From the NCBI GenBank assembly GCA_963795415.1, contig CAWCHQ010000001.1:1612001-1676000 (forward strand): DNA of 64,000 bases, in the 5' to 3' direction. Shown here in pieces: positions 1 through 8,845 of this stretch (its first letter is position 1; every line of letters begins with the position of its first letter). Below the pieces are notes generated by a model. The model was not told where the DNA came from. It saw nothing but the letters and a program-made list of their open reading frames with translations, and made no database searches. This DNA is from CAVSUZ01 sp963795415 (lineage in GTDB: Bacteria > Pseudomonadota > Alphaproteobacteria > Acetobacterales > Acetobacteraceae). A program made the translations under genes and the position numbers.

Positions 1-2
1 AG

Positions 3-515
3 CTGGTGTCGGATGCCGGCGCTAAGGGCGCAAAAGTTGTCCTGATCGCCGGCACGGATGTGCAGATCGTGAAGGCGCAGTGTGACGTCACCGCCGATAC
101 GCTGCGCAAGATAGGTCTGGACGTGGACTACGTTGCAACGGACTGGGGTACCGTCGGCGCACGGCGGGCGCAACGGAAACCTCCCGCAGAGGGGGGATGG
201 AACGTGTTCCACACCTGGCACGCCGGCGTGGATTGCGTAAATCCAGGCGCGCAGCCGGCCTATTACACGACGGGCGACAAGGCGTGGTTCGGCTGGCCCA
301 AATCCGACGAAGTCCAGGGCAAGATCAATGCGTGGTTCGACGCCCCCGACCAGGCATCGGAGAAGGAAGCGGTTCGGCAGATCAACAAGGCCTCGATGGA
401 CTTCGTAACATTCGTTCCGACCGGATTCTTCAAAGGCTATCAGTCCTGGCAAAAGGGCCTGAAGGGGGTGGTGAAGGCGCCGTTCCCGGTGGTGTGGGGC
501 GTCAGCAAGACCTGA
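3..515 (+). CDS. Peptide ABC transporter substrate-binding protein, C-terminal part (cut by window edge)
   Basis: This is the last 170 residues of a family 5 (peptide/nickel type) periplasmic binding protein; the frame is open through the left edge, so the GTG at 6 is an internal codon and not a start. The tail contains YYTTGDKAWFGWPKSDEV and an EKEAVRQINKASMDF helix, followed by a short end after a VVWGVSKT strand, as expected for the C-terminal lobe of DppA/OppA-like proteins. The stop is one base before the start of the first permease gene, and two permeases and two ATPases follow in order, so it supplies the ligand to that transporter. The family is secure; the substrate cannot be read from this fragment. 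Confidence 0.85.
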   Translation: MVSDAGAKGAKVVLIAGTDVQIVKAQCDVTADTLRKIGLDVDYVATDWGTVGARRAQRKPPAEGGWNVFHTWHAGVDCVNPGAQPAYYTTGDKAWFGWPKSDEVQGKINAWFDAPDQASEKEAVRQINKASMDFVTFVPTGFFKGYQSWQKGLKGVVKAPFPVVWGVSKT

Positions 516-516
516 G

Positions 517-1458
517 ATGTTCGCCTACGCCGTCCGCCGCGTCCTGACGACCATCCCCGTGATGCTGTTCGTCGCCCTCTTCGTATTCAGCCTGCTTTAC
601 ATCGCGCCGGGCGATCCGGCGGCGATCATTGCGGGCGACCAGGCGACGCCGGCGGATATTGCGCGCATCCGGGTCTCATTGGGGCTCGACCGGCCGTTCG
701 TGGTGCGGTTCGGCGACTGGCTCTGGCACGTGCTGCATGGCGATCTGGGCACGTCGATCTTCACCAACCTGCCGGTCACGCACATGATCTCGCAGCGGCT
801 GGAGCCGACCTTGTCGCTGATGGTGCTGACCCTGGTGCTGTCGATCGTGGTGGCGATCCCGATGGGCGTGATCGCGGCGTGGAAGCAAGGATCGTGGATC
901 GATCGGGCGGTGATGGCGCTGGCGGTGTTCGGGTTCTCCACGCCGGTTTTCGTCGTGGGGTATCTGCTGGCGTATTTCTTCGCGCTGAAACTGGGATGGC
1001 TGCCGGTGCAGGGATTCACGCCGATCAGCCAGGGCTTCTGGCCATTCCTGCGCACCTTGATCCTGCCGGCAATCGCGCTGGGGCTTATCTACATCGCCCT
1101 GATCGCGCGGATCACCCGCGCGGCGATGCTTGACGTCCTCAGCCAGGATTACGTGCGGACGGCGCGCGCCAAGGGCGTGGGGCCGAACGCGATCCTATAT
1201 GTGCACGCGCTGAAGAATGCTGCGGTGCCGATCGTGACGGTGATCGGGCTCGGCGTCGCATTGCTGATCGGCGGCGCGGTGGTGACCGAAACGGTGTTCG
1301 CAATACCGGGGCTGGGGCGGCTGACGGTGGATGCGATACTGCAGCGGGATTATCCGGTGATCCAGGGCGTCGTGCTGATGTTCAGCTTCGCCTATGTGAT
1401 CGTGAACCTCATCGTCGATCTGCTGTACACCCTGTTTGACCCGAGGATCCGCTATTGA
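517..1458 (+). CDS. ABC transporter permease, DppB/OppB type
   Basis: This 313-residue inner-membrane protein starts with the MFAYAVRRVLTTIPVM segment typical of the first permease of dipeptide/oligopeptide importers and has about six hydrophobic segments. The EAA-loop that contacts the ATPases is visible near residue 205 as DYVRTARAKGVGPNAIL, followed by ALKNAAVPIVTVIG. The start lies one base after the binding protein stop, and the last four bases overlap the TTG start of the second permease, so the operon is translationally coupled. Assignment to the DppB/OppB family is firm. The ligand is not known: peptides are most likely, but glutathione or opine carriers of this family look the same. 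Confidence 0.92.
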   Translation: MFAYAVRRVLTTIPVMLFVALFVFSLLYIAPGDPAAIIAGDQATPADIARIRVSLGLDRPFVVRFGDWLWHVLHGDLGTSIFTNLPVTHMISQRLEPTLSLMVLTLVLSIVVAIPMGVIAAWKQGSWIDRAVMALAVFGFSTPVFVVGYLLAYFFALKLGWLPVQGFTPISQGFWPFLRTLILPAIALGLIYIALIARITRAAMLDVLSQDYVRTARAKGVGPNAILYVHALKNAAVPIVTVIGLGVALLIGGAVVTETVFAIPGLGRLTVDAILQRDYPVIQGVVLMFSFAYVIVNLIVDLLYTLFDPRIRY

Positions 1459-2348
1459 GCACGACCTTTCCATCCGCAACTTCTCTGCCGGATGTGCTGC
1501 CGCCGGTGCAGCGGCGCGGGCAGGTGCGGACGTTCGTCCGCCAGCACCCCACGATCATCCTGGGCGGTCTGCTTTTGGGCGTGATGATCTTCATCGCGAT
1601 CTTCGCCCCCTGGCTGGCGACCGTCGATCCGACGGCGATCGCCCCGGCGAAGCGCATCCGTGACCCATCGACGCTCTACTGGTTCGGGACCGATATGCTG
1701 GGCCGGGATGTCTATTCGCGCGTGATGTATGGCGCGCGCATCTCGCTCGGTGTGGGATTTTCGGTGGCGGTGGTTGCGTCGGTGATCGGCACGGCTATCG
1801 GCGCGGTGGCCGGATTCGTGCGGGCACTCAATTCGCTGATCATGCGGATGATGGACGGGCTGATGTCCATCCCGGCAATCCTGCTGGCGATCGCGCTGAT
1901 GGCGCTGACGCGGGCATCGGTTCAGAATGTGATTATCGCGCTGGCAATCCCCGAATTCCCCCGCGTCGCCCGGCTGATCCGCGGCATCGTCCTCAGCCTG
2001 CGGGAGCAGCCGTTCGTTGAGGGCGCGGTCGCGGCCGGCACGCGCATGCCGGTCATCATCCTGCGTCATATATTGCCCAATGCGTTCGCGGTGCTGCTGG
2101 TGGCGGCGACGTTCATCTGCGCCTCGGCGATGATCAACGAGGCGATATTGTCCTTCATCGGCGCGGGGACGCCGCCGACCATCCCGAGCTGGGGCAATAT
2201 CATGGCAGAGGGACGGGCGTTGTGGCAGATCAAGCCATATATCGTGTTCTTTCCGGCGATTTTTCTGTGCGTGACGGTGCTCGCGGTCAACCTGGTGGGT
2301 GATGGGCTGCGCGACGCGCTCGATCCGCGGCTGGCGAAGCGGCTGTAG
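1455..2348 (+). CDS. ABC transporter permease, DppC/OppC type
   Basis: This 297-residue second permease has a cytoplasmic N-terminus, a first membrane helix around residues 35-58 (PTIILGGLLLGVMIFIAIF) and the DppC hallmark WFGTDMLGRDVYSRVMYGAR near residue 75. The EAA-type loop is FVEGAVAAGTRMPVIILRHI near residue 190. The start is TTG and overlaps the previous stop (TTGA). It pairs with the DppB-type permease to form the transmembrane channel of the importer. The frame is intact and of normal length. Confidence 0.92.
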   Translation: MSTTFPSATSLPDVLPPVQRRGQVRTFVRQHPTIILGGLLLGVMIFIAIFAPWLATVDPTAIAPAKRIRDPSTLYWFGTDMLGRDVYSRVMYGARISLGVGFSVAVVASVIGTAIGAVAGFVRALNSLIMRMMDGLMSIPAILLAIALMALTRASVQNVIIALAIPEFPRVARLIRGIVLSLREQPFVEGAVAAGTRMPVIILRHILPNAFAVLLVAATFICASAMINEAILSFIGAGTPPTIPSWGNIMAEGRALWQIKPYIVFFPAIFLCVTVLAVNLVGDGLRDALDPRLAKRL

Positions 2349-2349
2349 G

Positions 2350-3336
2350 ATGCTGCTGGAGGTAAAGCAGCTTCAGACACATTTTCGCACACCGGAAGGC
2401 GTGGTGCGCGCGGTCAACGGCGTCTCGTTCAGTATCGATGCGGGTGAAACCGTCGCCGTCGTGGGCGAATCCGGGTGCGGGAAGTCGGTTACATCGATGT
2501 CCATCCTGCGGCTGATCCCGGAGCCGCCGGGTCGGATTGCCGGGACGATCCGTTTCCAGGGCCGCGATCTGCTCAGCCTGTCAGAGCAGGAGATGCGGGG
2601 GATTCGGGGGAATGAGATCTCGATGATCTTTCAGGAGCCGATGACCAGCCTGAACCCGGTGCTGACCGTCGGCCGGCAGATCGGCGAGACGCTGAGGCTG
2701 CATCAGGGTCTTGGCGCGAAGGCGGCGGAGGCCAAGGCGACCGAGATGCTGTCGCTGGTGGGAATTCCGGCGCCGGAGCGGCGGGTGCGGGAATATCCGC
2801 ACCAGCTGTCCGGGGGGATGCGGCAGCGGGTGATGATCGCGATGGCGCTGGCGTGCAATCCCAAGCTGCTGATTGCAGATGAACCGACCACGGCGCTGGA
2901 TGTAACGATCCAGGCGCAGATTCTGGACCTGATGCGGGATCTGAAGCGGCGTCTGGGCTCCGCGATCATGCTGATCACGCACGACCTCGGCGTGGTGGCG
3001 GAAATGGCCGAGCGTGTGGTGGTGATGTACGCCGGGCGGAAGGTGGAGGAAGGGACGGTACGGGAGATTTTCGCCCATCCGCTGCATCCGTACACGCAGG
3101 GACTGCTGGGGGCGGTGCCGAAGCTTGGCTCCTCCGTCGGGGCGCGAGGGCGGTCGCGGCTGACGGAAATTCCCGGCCTGGTGCCAAGCCTGCGCGATCC
3201 GATCGTCGGGTGCGCGTTTGCAGGGCGATGCCCCTTCGCGACCGATTTGTGCCGCAGCGTGGCGCCGGCGATCGAGGCGAAGGCGCCGGGGCATGAGGCG
3301 GCGTGCCACTATGCCGAGCGGCGAATGGCCGCATGA
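2350..3336 (+). CDS. Peptide ABC transporter ATP-binding protein, DppD/OppD type
   Basis: This 328-residue ATPase carries Walker A GESGCGKSV, the signature LSGGMRQRV, and Walker B LLIADEPTTALD followed by the D-loop and the switch His in LITHD. The C-terminus has the oligopeptide/dipeptide extension with spaced cysteines (CAFAGRCPFATDLC), typical of the Opp/Dpp ATPases, some of which carry an iron-sulfur cluster there. I place the start at the ATG two bases after the permease stop rather than at the ATG 51 bases upstream inside that gene, because MLLEVKQLQTHF is the normal family N-terminus. It powers uptake together with the second ATPase downstream. Confidence 0.93.
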   Translation: MLLEVKQLQTHFRTPEGVVRAVNGVSFSIDAGETVAVVGESGCGKSVTSMSILRLIPEPPGRIAGTIRFQGRDLLSLSEQEMRGIRGNEISMIFQEPMTSLNPVLTVGRQIGETLRLHQGLGAKAAEAKATEMLSLVGIPAPERRVREYPHQLSGGMRQRVMIAMALACNPKLLIADEPTTALDVTIQAQILDLMRDLKRRLGSAIMLITHDLGVVAEMAERVVVMYAGRKVEEGTVREIFAHPLHPYTQGLLGAVPKLGSSVGARGRSRLTEIPGLVPSLRDPIVGCAFAGRCPFATDLCRSVAPAIEAKAPGHEAACHYAERRMAA

Positions 3337-3364
3337 CCGGCCAATCCGAATCGTGCGTTCAAGC

Positions 3365-3416
3365 ACCTCTCCCCTTGCGGGAGAGGTCGGCGCGCGCAGC
3401 GCGGCGGGTGAGGGGT
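3365..3416 (+). repeat. REP-like palindromic repeat between the two ATPase genes
   Basis: The interval between the two ATPase genes holds a stem of ACCTCTCCC / GGGAGAGGT around a CTTGC loop, followed by a second GC-rich dyad (CGGCGCGCGCAGCGCGGCG) and GGTGAGGGGT. This hairpin type is a recurring intergenic element in many proteobacterial genomes. It splits the transporter operon and could attenuate the second ATPase gene or stabilise the upstream message. A shorter copy of the same core lies inside the TPR gene at 19939-19963. Confidence 0.65.
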
Positions 3417-3469
3417 CGCAGTGTCCTCAGTGGATTTCTGTGTGAAGCATTCTTGCAAGAAGGTGCGGC

Positions 3470-4489
3470 ATGAGCACACCGCTCTTGCAGGTGAACGGCC
3501 TCGTCAAGCATTTCCCCGTTCATGGCGGCGTGCTGGGTGGCACGACCGCGGTGGTGCGCGCGGTCGATGGGGTCAGTTTCAACATCGCCCGCGGCGAGAC
3601 GCTGTCGCTGGTGGGCGAATCGGGATGCGGGAAATCGACGGTCGGTCGGGCGATCCTGCGGCTTATCGCGCCGACCGCCGGCGAGGTGCACCTTGATGGG
3701 CAGCGGATCGACAACCTGCCGGCGGCGCAATTGCGCCCGCTGCGCCGGCGCATGCAGGTGGTGTTTCAGGACCCGTTCAGCAGTTTAAATCCGCGCATGA
3801 CGGTGCGTGGGCTGCTGGCGGAGCCGATCACTAATTTCGGTCTTGCGCACGGGGCGGAGCTGGAGGAGCGGGTCGCCAGGCTTGTTGAAAAAGTGCGGCT
3901 GCCGTGCGATGCGCTAAGCCGATTTCCGCACGAGTTTTCCGGGGGGCAGCGGCAGCGGATCGGGATTGCTCGGGCGCTGGCGCCTGGCGCTGACCTTATC
4001 ATCTGCGACGAGGCGGTTTCGGCGCTGGACGTTTCCGTCAAGGCGCAGATCATCAATCTGCTGGCGGATTTGCAGGATGAGCTGGGGCTGACGCTGCTGT
4101 TCATCAGCCATGACCTGGCCATCGTCGAGCATCTGACGCACCGCGTGGCGGTGATGTATCTGGGAAAAATCGTCGAGCTGGCAGACCGCGCAACACTATT
4201 TTCCACGCCGCATCATCCTTATACGCGCGCGCTGCTATCTGCAGTGCCGGTGCCCGATCCAGACGCAAAACGCAGCCGCATCATCCTGACGGGCGATGTG
4301 CCGAGTCCGATCAATCCGCCGGCCGGATGCCGGTTTCATACGCGCTGCCCGTTCGTCTTCGACCGCTGCCGGGTGGAGGAGCCGCTGCTGCGGGAGATTG
4401 GAGCCGGGGGCCACGTTTCGGCCTGTCATTTGCCGGCGGGGCCAGTGACCCAAATGCAGCCTGCCCACCAGGCAGAAGTCGCGGGCTGA
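3470..4489 (+). CDS. Peptide ABC transporter ATP-binding protein, DppF/OppF type
   Basis: This 339-residue second ATPase has Walker A GESGCGKST, the OppF-specific MQVVFQDPFSSLNPRM segment, the signature FSGGQRQRIGIARAL and Walker B LIICDEAVSALD. The C-terminal extension with CRFHTRCPFVFDRC closes the protein. It completes the transporter encoded from the left edge and is separated from the first ATPase by a 133-bp interval with a REP-like hairpin. The Walker B region reads DEAVSALD where many relatives have DEPVSALD, a common and harmless variant in the OppF group. Confidence 0.93.
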   Translation: MSTPLLQVNGLVKHFPVHGGVLGGTTAVVRAVDGVSFNIARGETLSLVGESGCGKSTVGRAILRLIAPTAGEVHLDGQRIDNLPAAQLRPLRRRMQVVFQDPFSSLNPRMTVRGLLAEPITNFGLAHGAELEERVARLVEKVRLPCDALSRFPHEFSGGQRQRIGIARALAPGADLIICDEAVSALDVSVKAQIINLLADLQDELGLTLLFISHDLAIVEHLTHRVAVMYLGKIVELADRATLFSTPHHPYTRALLSAVPVPDPDAKRSRIILTGDVPSPINPPAGCRFHTRCPFVFDRCRVEEPLLREIGAGGHVSACHLPAGPVTQMQPAHQAEVAG

Positions 4490-4544
4490 ACCGGCCGCGC
4501 CTCAATTGCTGGACTTCGATTTCCGCCCGCGCGACAACGCCGCC

Positions 4545-6920
4545 ATGACCGACGCACCCGGACACCCCGGTATCCCGCCGCGCTGGACCTCCAGCGCCAA
4601 GACCGGAGTTGGCACTTCGCTCTCCCCGACCAGCCGGGTCTGGTTCACCCTCAGCCATGGAATCCTGAACGAGATCTATTATCCCCGCGTCGATCAGGCC
4701 TGCACCCGCGACTTCGGCCTGCTGCTGAGCGACGACACCGGATTTTTTGCCGAGGAAAAGCGCGACTGCACCTTCAACGTGGAAACGCTCGAAGACGGCG
4801 TTCCCGCCTTCACCCTCACCAATGTTCACGCCGAAGGCCGCTTCAAGGTGATCAAGCGGATCATCACCGATCCCCGCCATGACGTCGTGCTTCAGCACAT
4901 CCGTGTCGAGCCAAACGGCGCGCCGCTGAATGTCTTCGCCCTGCTCGCACCGCGCCTGGTCAACGGCGGCGCGGATAACTCGGCCTGGCTCGGCGACTAC
5001 AAGGGGCAGGAGATGCTTTTCGCCTATGGCGACGGGAGTTTCCTCGCGCTTGGGTCGAACCGGCCCTTCCTGGCCCGCTCGGTCGGCTTTGCCGGCGTCT
5101 CCGATGGCTGGCAGCAGGTCCACAATACCGGCCGGCTGACGCAGTACGACAATGCGCAGGATGGCAACGTCGCCCTCACCGCGCAGCTCACCGTCGGCGA
5201 TGGCGCGCCCACCCGCCTCGCCCTCGGCTTCGGGCGCAGCGCCGCCGAGGCCGCCTTTCGCGTCCGCGCCAGCCTGCTCCGGCCGTTCGAGCAGGCGGAG
5301 GAGGAGTATGCATCGGACTGGCGCGGCTGGCAGGCGCATCTTAAGTCGCTCGACCGGCGGAGCGCCGGCCGCAACTCTTACAGGATCAGCACTGCGGTGC
5401 TGCGCACTCACGAAAGCCCCACTTTCCCGGGCGGGCTGATCGCCAGCCTGTCGATCCCCTGGGGCTTTTCCAAGGGCGACGACGACCTGGGCGGCTATCA
5501 CCTCGTCTGGCCGCGCGACCTGGTCGAGACGGCAGGCGGCTTCCTGGCTTGCGGCGCACCCCACGAAGCCCGCCGCGTGCTGCGCTATCTGCGCGCCACG
5601 CAGGACGGCGACGGAAGCTGGCCGCAGAACTGTTGGCTCGACGGTTCGCCCTACTGGCGGGGTTTGCAGCTGGATGAATGCGCCTTCCCTATTCTGCTCG
5701 TGGATCTCGCCTGGCGCGCCGGCGCCCTCGCTCAGCCGGAGCTGAAGGATTTCTGGCCGATGATCCGCAAGGCGGCCGGCTTCGTCATTCGCCGCGGCCC
5801 CATTACCTCTCAGGATCGATGGGAAGAGAACGCCGGCTACACCCCGTTCACGCTTGCCGTGCAGATCGCCGCGCTGGTCGCCGCCGCGAATATCGCTGAA
5901 AACGTCGAAGACGGCGTGGTGCCGAGCGTGCTGCGGGACACCGCCGATTCCTGGAACGCGCGGATCGAGGACTGGCTGTATGTGACGGACACGAACCTCG
6001 CCCGCGATTGCGGCGTGGAGGGCTACTACGTCCGTGTGGCGCCCAATTATGATCAGGAAGCCCGCGCCGCCCGATGCGACGAGGTCGAGGTGCGCAATCG
6101 CCCAGGCACTGACAGCGAAATTCCCGCCGACATGCTGGTCAGCCCGGATGCGCTTGCCCTGGTGCGCTTCGGATTGCGCAGCGCGGACGATCCGCGGATC
6201 CGCAATACCGTCAAGGTCATCGATTATCTGCTCAAGGACGACCTGCCGCCCGGTCCTGTCTGGCGCCGCTACAACGATGACGGCTACGGCGAGCATGCCG
6301 ATGGCGGCCCCTTTGACGGCACCGGGACCGGCCGCGCCTGGCCGCTGCTGACCGGGGAGCGTGCGCATTACGAACTTGCCGCGGGCAATCGCGCCGAAGC
6401 CGAACGGCTTCTGGCGACAATGGAGGCCTGCGCCAGCGATGGCGGCCTGATCCCCGAGCAGGTGTGGAACGCCGAAGCAATTCCGGAACGTGAGCTGTTT
6501 CCCGGCCGGCCCAGCGGCTCGGCCATGCCGCTTGTGTGGGCGCACGCCGAGCATCTGAAGCTGCTCCGGTCACTCGCCGACGGCGCCATGTTCGATCTGC
6601 CGCCCCAGACAGTCAGCCGTTACGTGAAGCGTCCGCAGGCCGCCCGGTGCCTGACCTGGCGCCCCGACTGGCGCAGCGAAACCCTGCCGAAGGGCCGCGT
6701 GCTGCGTATCGACCTGCCGGGGTCGGCCACGGTCCACTGGAGCGCCGATAACTGGGCGACGACAACCGATACCGCCACACAGGATACCGGGCTTGGTTTC
6801 GAGGTTTGCGAATTGCCGACCGAGAAGCTTCCGGCTGGCGCGCGCGTGGTCTTTACCTGGCGCTGGCGTAGCGGTGATTGGGCAGGACAGGACTACGTCC
6901 TCACAGTCGAGTCCGATTAA
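4545..6920 (+). CDS. Glycoside hydrolase family 15 glucoamylase / glucodextranase-like
   Basis: This 791-residue enzyme has the three-part bacterial GH15 layout: an N-terminal beta-sandwich (MTDAPGHPGIPPRW to about residue 260), a catalytic alpha/alpha barrel, and a short C-terminal beta domain. In the barrel GGYHLVWPRDL and QLDECAFPILL carry the substrate-binding residues and the general acid Glu, and LLTGERAHYELAAG carries the catalytic base Glu. The family releases glucose from the non-reducing ends of alpha-glucans. No signal peptide is visible, so a cytoplasmic role in glycogen or maltodextrin turnover is likely. I chose the ATG at 4545 over an upstream TTG at 4506 because the domain begins at GVGTSLSPTSRVWFT shortly after. 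Whether the specificity is 1,4 or 1,6 cannot be told here. Confidence 0.9.
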   Translation: MTDAPGHPGIPPRWTSSAKTGVGTSLSPTSRVWFTLSHGILNEIYYPRVDQACTRDFGLLLSDDTGFFAEEKRDCTFNVETLEDGVPAFTLTNVHAEGRFKVIKRIITDPRHDVVLQHIRVEPNGAPLNVFALLAPRLVNGGADNSAWLGDYKGQEMLFAYGDGSFLALGSNRPFLARSVGFAGVSDGWQQVHNTGRLTQYDNAQDGNVALTAQLTVGDGAPTRLALGFGRSAAEAAFRVRASLLRPFEQAEEEYASDWRGWQAHLKSLDRRSAGRNSYRISTAVLRTHESPTFPGGLIASLSIPWGFSKGDDDLGGYHLVWPRDLVETAGGFLACGAPHEARRVLRYLRATQDGDGSWPQNCWLDGSPYWRGLQLDECAFPILLVDLAWRAGALAQPELKDFWPMIRKAAGFVIRRGPITSQDRWEENAGYTPFTLAVQIAALVAAANIAENVEDGVVPSVLRDTADSWNARIEDWLYVTDTNLARDCGVEGYYVRVAPNYDQEARAARCDEVEVRNRPGTDSEIPADMLVSPDALALVRFGLRSADDPRIRNTVKVIDYLLKDDLPPGPVWRRYNDDGYGEHADGGPFDGTGTGRAWPLLTGERAHYELAAGNRAEAERLLATMEACASDGGLIPEQVWNAEAIPERELFPGRPSGSAMPLVWAHAEHLKLLRSLADGAMFDLPPQTVSRYVKRPQAARCLTWRPDWRSETLPKGRVLRIDLPGSATVHWSADNWATTTDTATQDTGLGFEVCELPTEKLPAGARVVFTWRWRSGDWAGQDYVLTVESD

Positions 6921-6931
6921 GCTTTGCGTCG

Positions 6932-7907
6932 ATGCCCGGTGAACCGATCGAATCCACTCCCTCTGCAGCTGATGATCTGATCAACCGAGGCATCATTCTG
7001 CTGGGGCCCCCCGCCGCTGCGGCCTCCCTTCCGCGCACTTTCATCGTCACTGGGCTGGGCCGCTCCGGCACCAGCATGGTCGCCGCTATCCTGGCCGGTA
7101 CGGGGCTGTTATCGCGCGGCTCGGCTTACGACGTCACCCTGGATGACCGGGAATTTTTGCATCTGTTGTCGACGGGGGACCGAGTTCGGTCTGGCGGCGG
7201 CAATCGCGCAGCGCAATCAGGCGGAACCGGTCTGGGCGTTCAAAATTCCATCAATTCACGGCTACCTGGAGCCGCGGGATCTCGGCCTGTTCCGCAATCC
7301 GCACCTGATTGTCGTGATGCGCGACATCGTTGCGACGGCGCGCCGCCATGCCACGTCCGAGCACATGGATCCGGCGTGGTCGCTGCTCGAAACCGCGCGC
7401 GGCCAGGCCGACCTGCTGGTTTTTCTTACGAATGCGGGCTGCCCGATCCTTTCCTTGAGCTATGAAAAGGCCGTTTTGCATCCGGAAATCGCGGTCCAGG
7501 CGGTCGCCGATTTCGCGAATATCCCGATCGCTGATGACCAGCGGCTCCGGCTCGCCGCGCTGATCGAACCGGACAACCGGGTATATGCGCAGACCGCGAC
7601 CCGTCGTTTCGATGGCAACCTTGACGGCATTTTCCAGGGCCGCCTTGTGGGTTGGTGCCGCAACTCGAACGACCCTGCTCCGGTCTCGTTGGACTTGTTA
7701 GTAAATGGTGTAGCGCGCGGCTCTTTTCCGGCGGACCACTTCCGCGACGATCTGAAGCAGGCCGGGATCGGCGAGGGAAACCACGGGTTCGATATCGATA
7801 CCAGGCCACTGGGGTTGTCGCCGGGAGCAGTCCTGGCTTTGCGCGTCACGGGCCGCACGTTCATCCTGCCTGGCAGCGGCAAGGCGGCGTGGATGTATCA
7901 CCGTTGA
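6932..7907 (+). pseudogene. Sulfotransferase-type P-loop protein, frameshifted
   Basis: The first reading frame gives FIVTGLGRSGTSMVAAIL, the 5'-PSB P-loop of sulfotransferase-like proteins, and runs to DDREFLHLLSTG. The continuation is in another frame from EFGLAAAIAQRNQAEPVWAF, through HGYLEPRDLGLFRNPHLIVV, a typical 3'-phosphate-binding strand followed by MRDIVATARR, to a small C-terminal beta-rich region and a stop at 7905. The frames meet at a run of five G at 7174-7178; four G would restore one product of about 324 residues. This looks like one gene with a single-base insertion or a sequencing error. It follows the GH15 gene on the same strand. The substrate is unknown. Confidence 0.7.
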
Positions 7908-8034
7908 GGCCGGGGCAACCGCGGGCGCGCGTTAAGTCGACGGCCGCGAACCAGAATGCCAGTATGCTGAACGCCCTCGGCGCTGGTATTGATCAGCATC
8001 AGCATCCGTCTGTCGGCCGGTGAATGGAGGCGGC

Positions 8035-8463
8035 ATGAGCGAGTACGACAGCGACATCCTGATCTGGTCGGAGCACCAGGCCATGCTCTTGCGCCGCATG
8101 GCGGCCGGCGAGCGTGTCAACGATCAGGTGGATTGGGAGAACGTTGCCGAGGAGATCGAGAGCTTGGGTCGGAGCGAATTGCACGCCGTAAAATCGCATT
8201 TGGTCCAGGCCCTGCTGCACGATCTGAAGGCCGAGGCTTGGCCGTCATCGCGGGATGTGCCGCACTGGCGGGCGGAAGCGCGCGGGCACCGGGCCGACGC
8301 GCGCCGAGCTTTCGCGCCCTCTATGCGACAGAAGATCGATGTCGTTGAGCTCTATCGCGACGCGCTGCGCCGGATGCCAGATACGATCGATGGCCAGCCG
8401 CCCATGCCAGTACCGGCGGAGCCTTCGGTCACGCTCGACGAGTTGCTGAGCGCAGAGCCGTGA
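8035..8463 (+). CDS. DUF29 family protein
   Basis: This 142-residue protein has the DUF29 signature: an N-terminal YDSDILIWSEHQAMLLRRM, then DWENVAEEIESLGRSELH, HLVQALLHDLKAEAW and a charged C-terminal helical part. DUF29 proteins are small, helical and soluble, often multicopy in cyanobacteria and alphaproteobacteria, with no proven function. The ATG at 8035 has GGAGG at 8026-8030, four bases upstream, so I prefer it to a GTG at 8020. It stands alone between the sulfotransferase-like gene and the minus-strand MoaD group. Confidence 0.85.
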   Translation: MSEYDSDILIWSEHQAMLLRRMAAGERVNDQVDWENVAEEIESLGRSELHAVKSHLVQALLHDLKAEAWPSSRDVPHWRAEARGHRADARRAFAPSMRQKIDVVELYRDALRRMPDTIDGQPPMPVPAEPSVTLDELLSAEP

Positions 8464-8532
8464 CGGGACCCATAGCGCGCGACAAGTTCATACCGACGCC
8501 CGAAACGCACGGAGCGCGATCGTCAGATAGGG

Positions 8533-8781
8533 TTATCCCCCCTCGATCTTCGGAATAAAAAACACCTCCGCCCCCGGACCCACCGCCTGAAAATACCCCA
8601 CCTCGTGCAGCACGCCGTCAATCGCGACGGTGGTCTCCTCCTCCAGATGCTCCCCCAGACCTGGAAACCGCCGGTCCATCTCCCGCAGCACCCCGCGAAG
8701 GTTCTTCGCCTCCACCTCGAACTCCGTCACCCCGCCAGTATAGCGGCGGCTGAAGCCCGAGGTGAAAACGACCCGCGCCAA
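8533..8781 (-). CDS. MoaD/ThiS-family small sulfur-carrier-like protein
   Basis: This 82-residue protein has a ubiquitin-like pattern: a first strand ARVVFTSGFSRRYTGG, a middle LRGVLREMDRRFPGLGEHLEE helix region, VAIDGVLHEV, and a C-terminal end in EGG, the di-glycine tail used for thiocarboxylation in MoaD and ThiS. MoaD carries sulfur into molybdopterin. It lies 64 bp downstream of a molybdopterin-binding hydroxylase subunit on the same strand, which fits a role in cofactor supply for that enzyme. A different sulfur-transfer role cannot be excluded. Confidence 0.78.
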   Translation of the reverse strand: MARVVFTSGFSRRYTGGVTEFEVEAKNLRGVLREMDRRFPGLGEHLEEETTVAIDGVLHEVGYFQAVGPGAEVFFIPKIEGG

Positions 8782-8845
8782 AGTCAGGCCGCGATCGCTG
8801 GAGGCGGGATCGTCGGAACGCGTAAATCGCGGTCTGGATACATGC

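Noticed and set aside
4311..6554. A 747-codon open frame on the minus strand opposite the GH15 gene
   Set aside because: It is a shadow of the real gene: the plus-strand product matches GH15 throughout, while the antisense product has no domain and a skewed Gly/Ala/Arg composition expected in GC-rich DNA.
7143..7465. Programmed -1/+1 frameshifting in the sulfotransferase-like gene at the G run
   Set aside because: Similar single-base shifts occur in many unrelated genes here at ordinary homopolymers, without a slippery heptamer or downstream structure, so error or decay is simpler.
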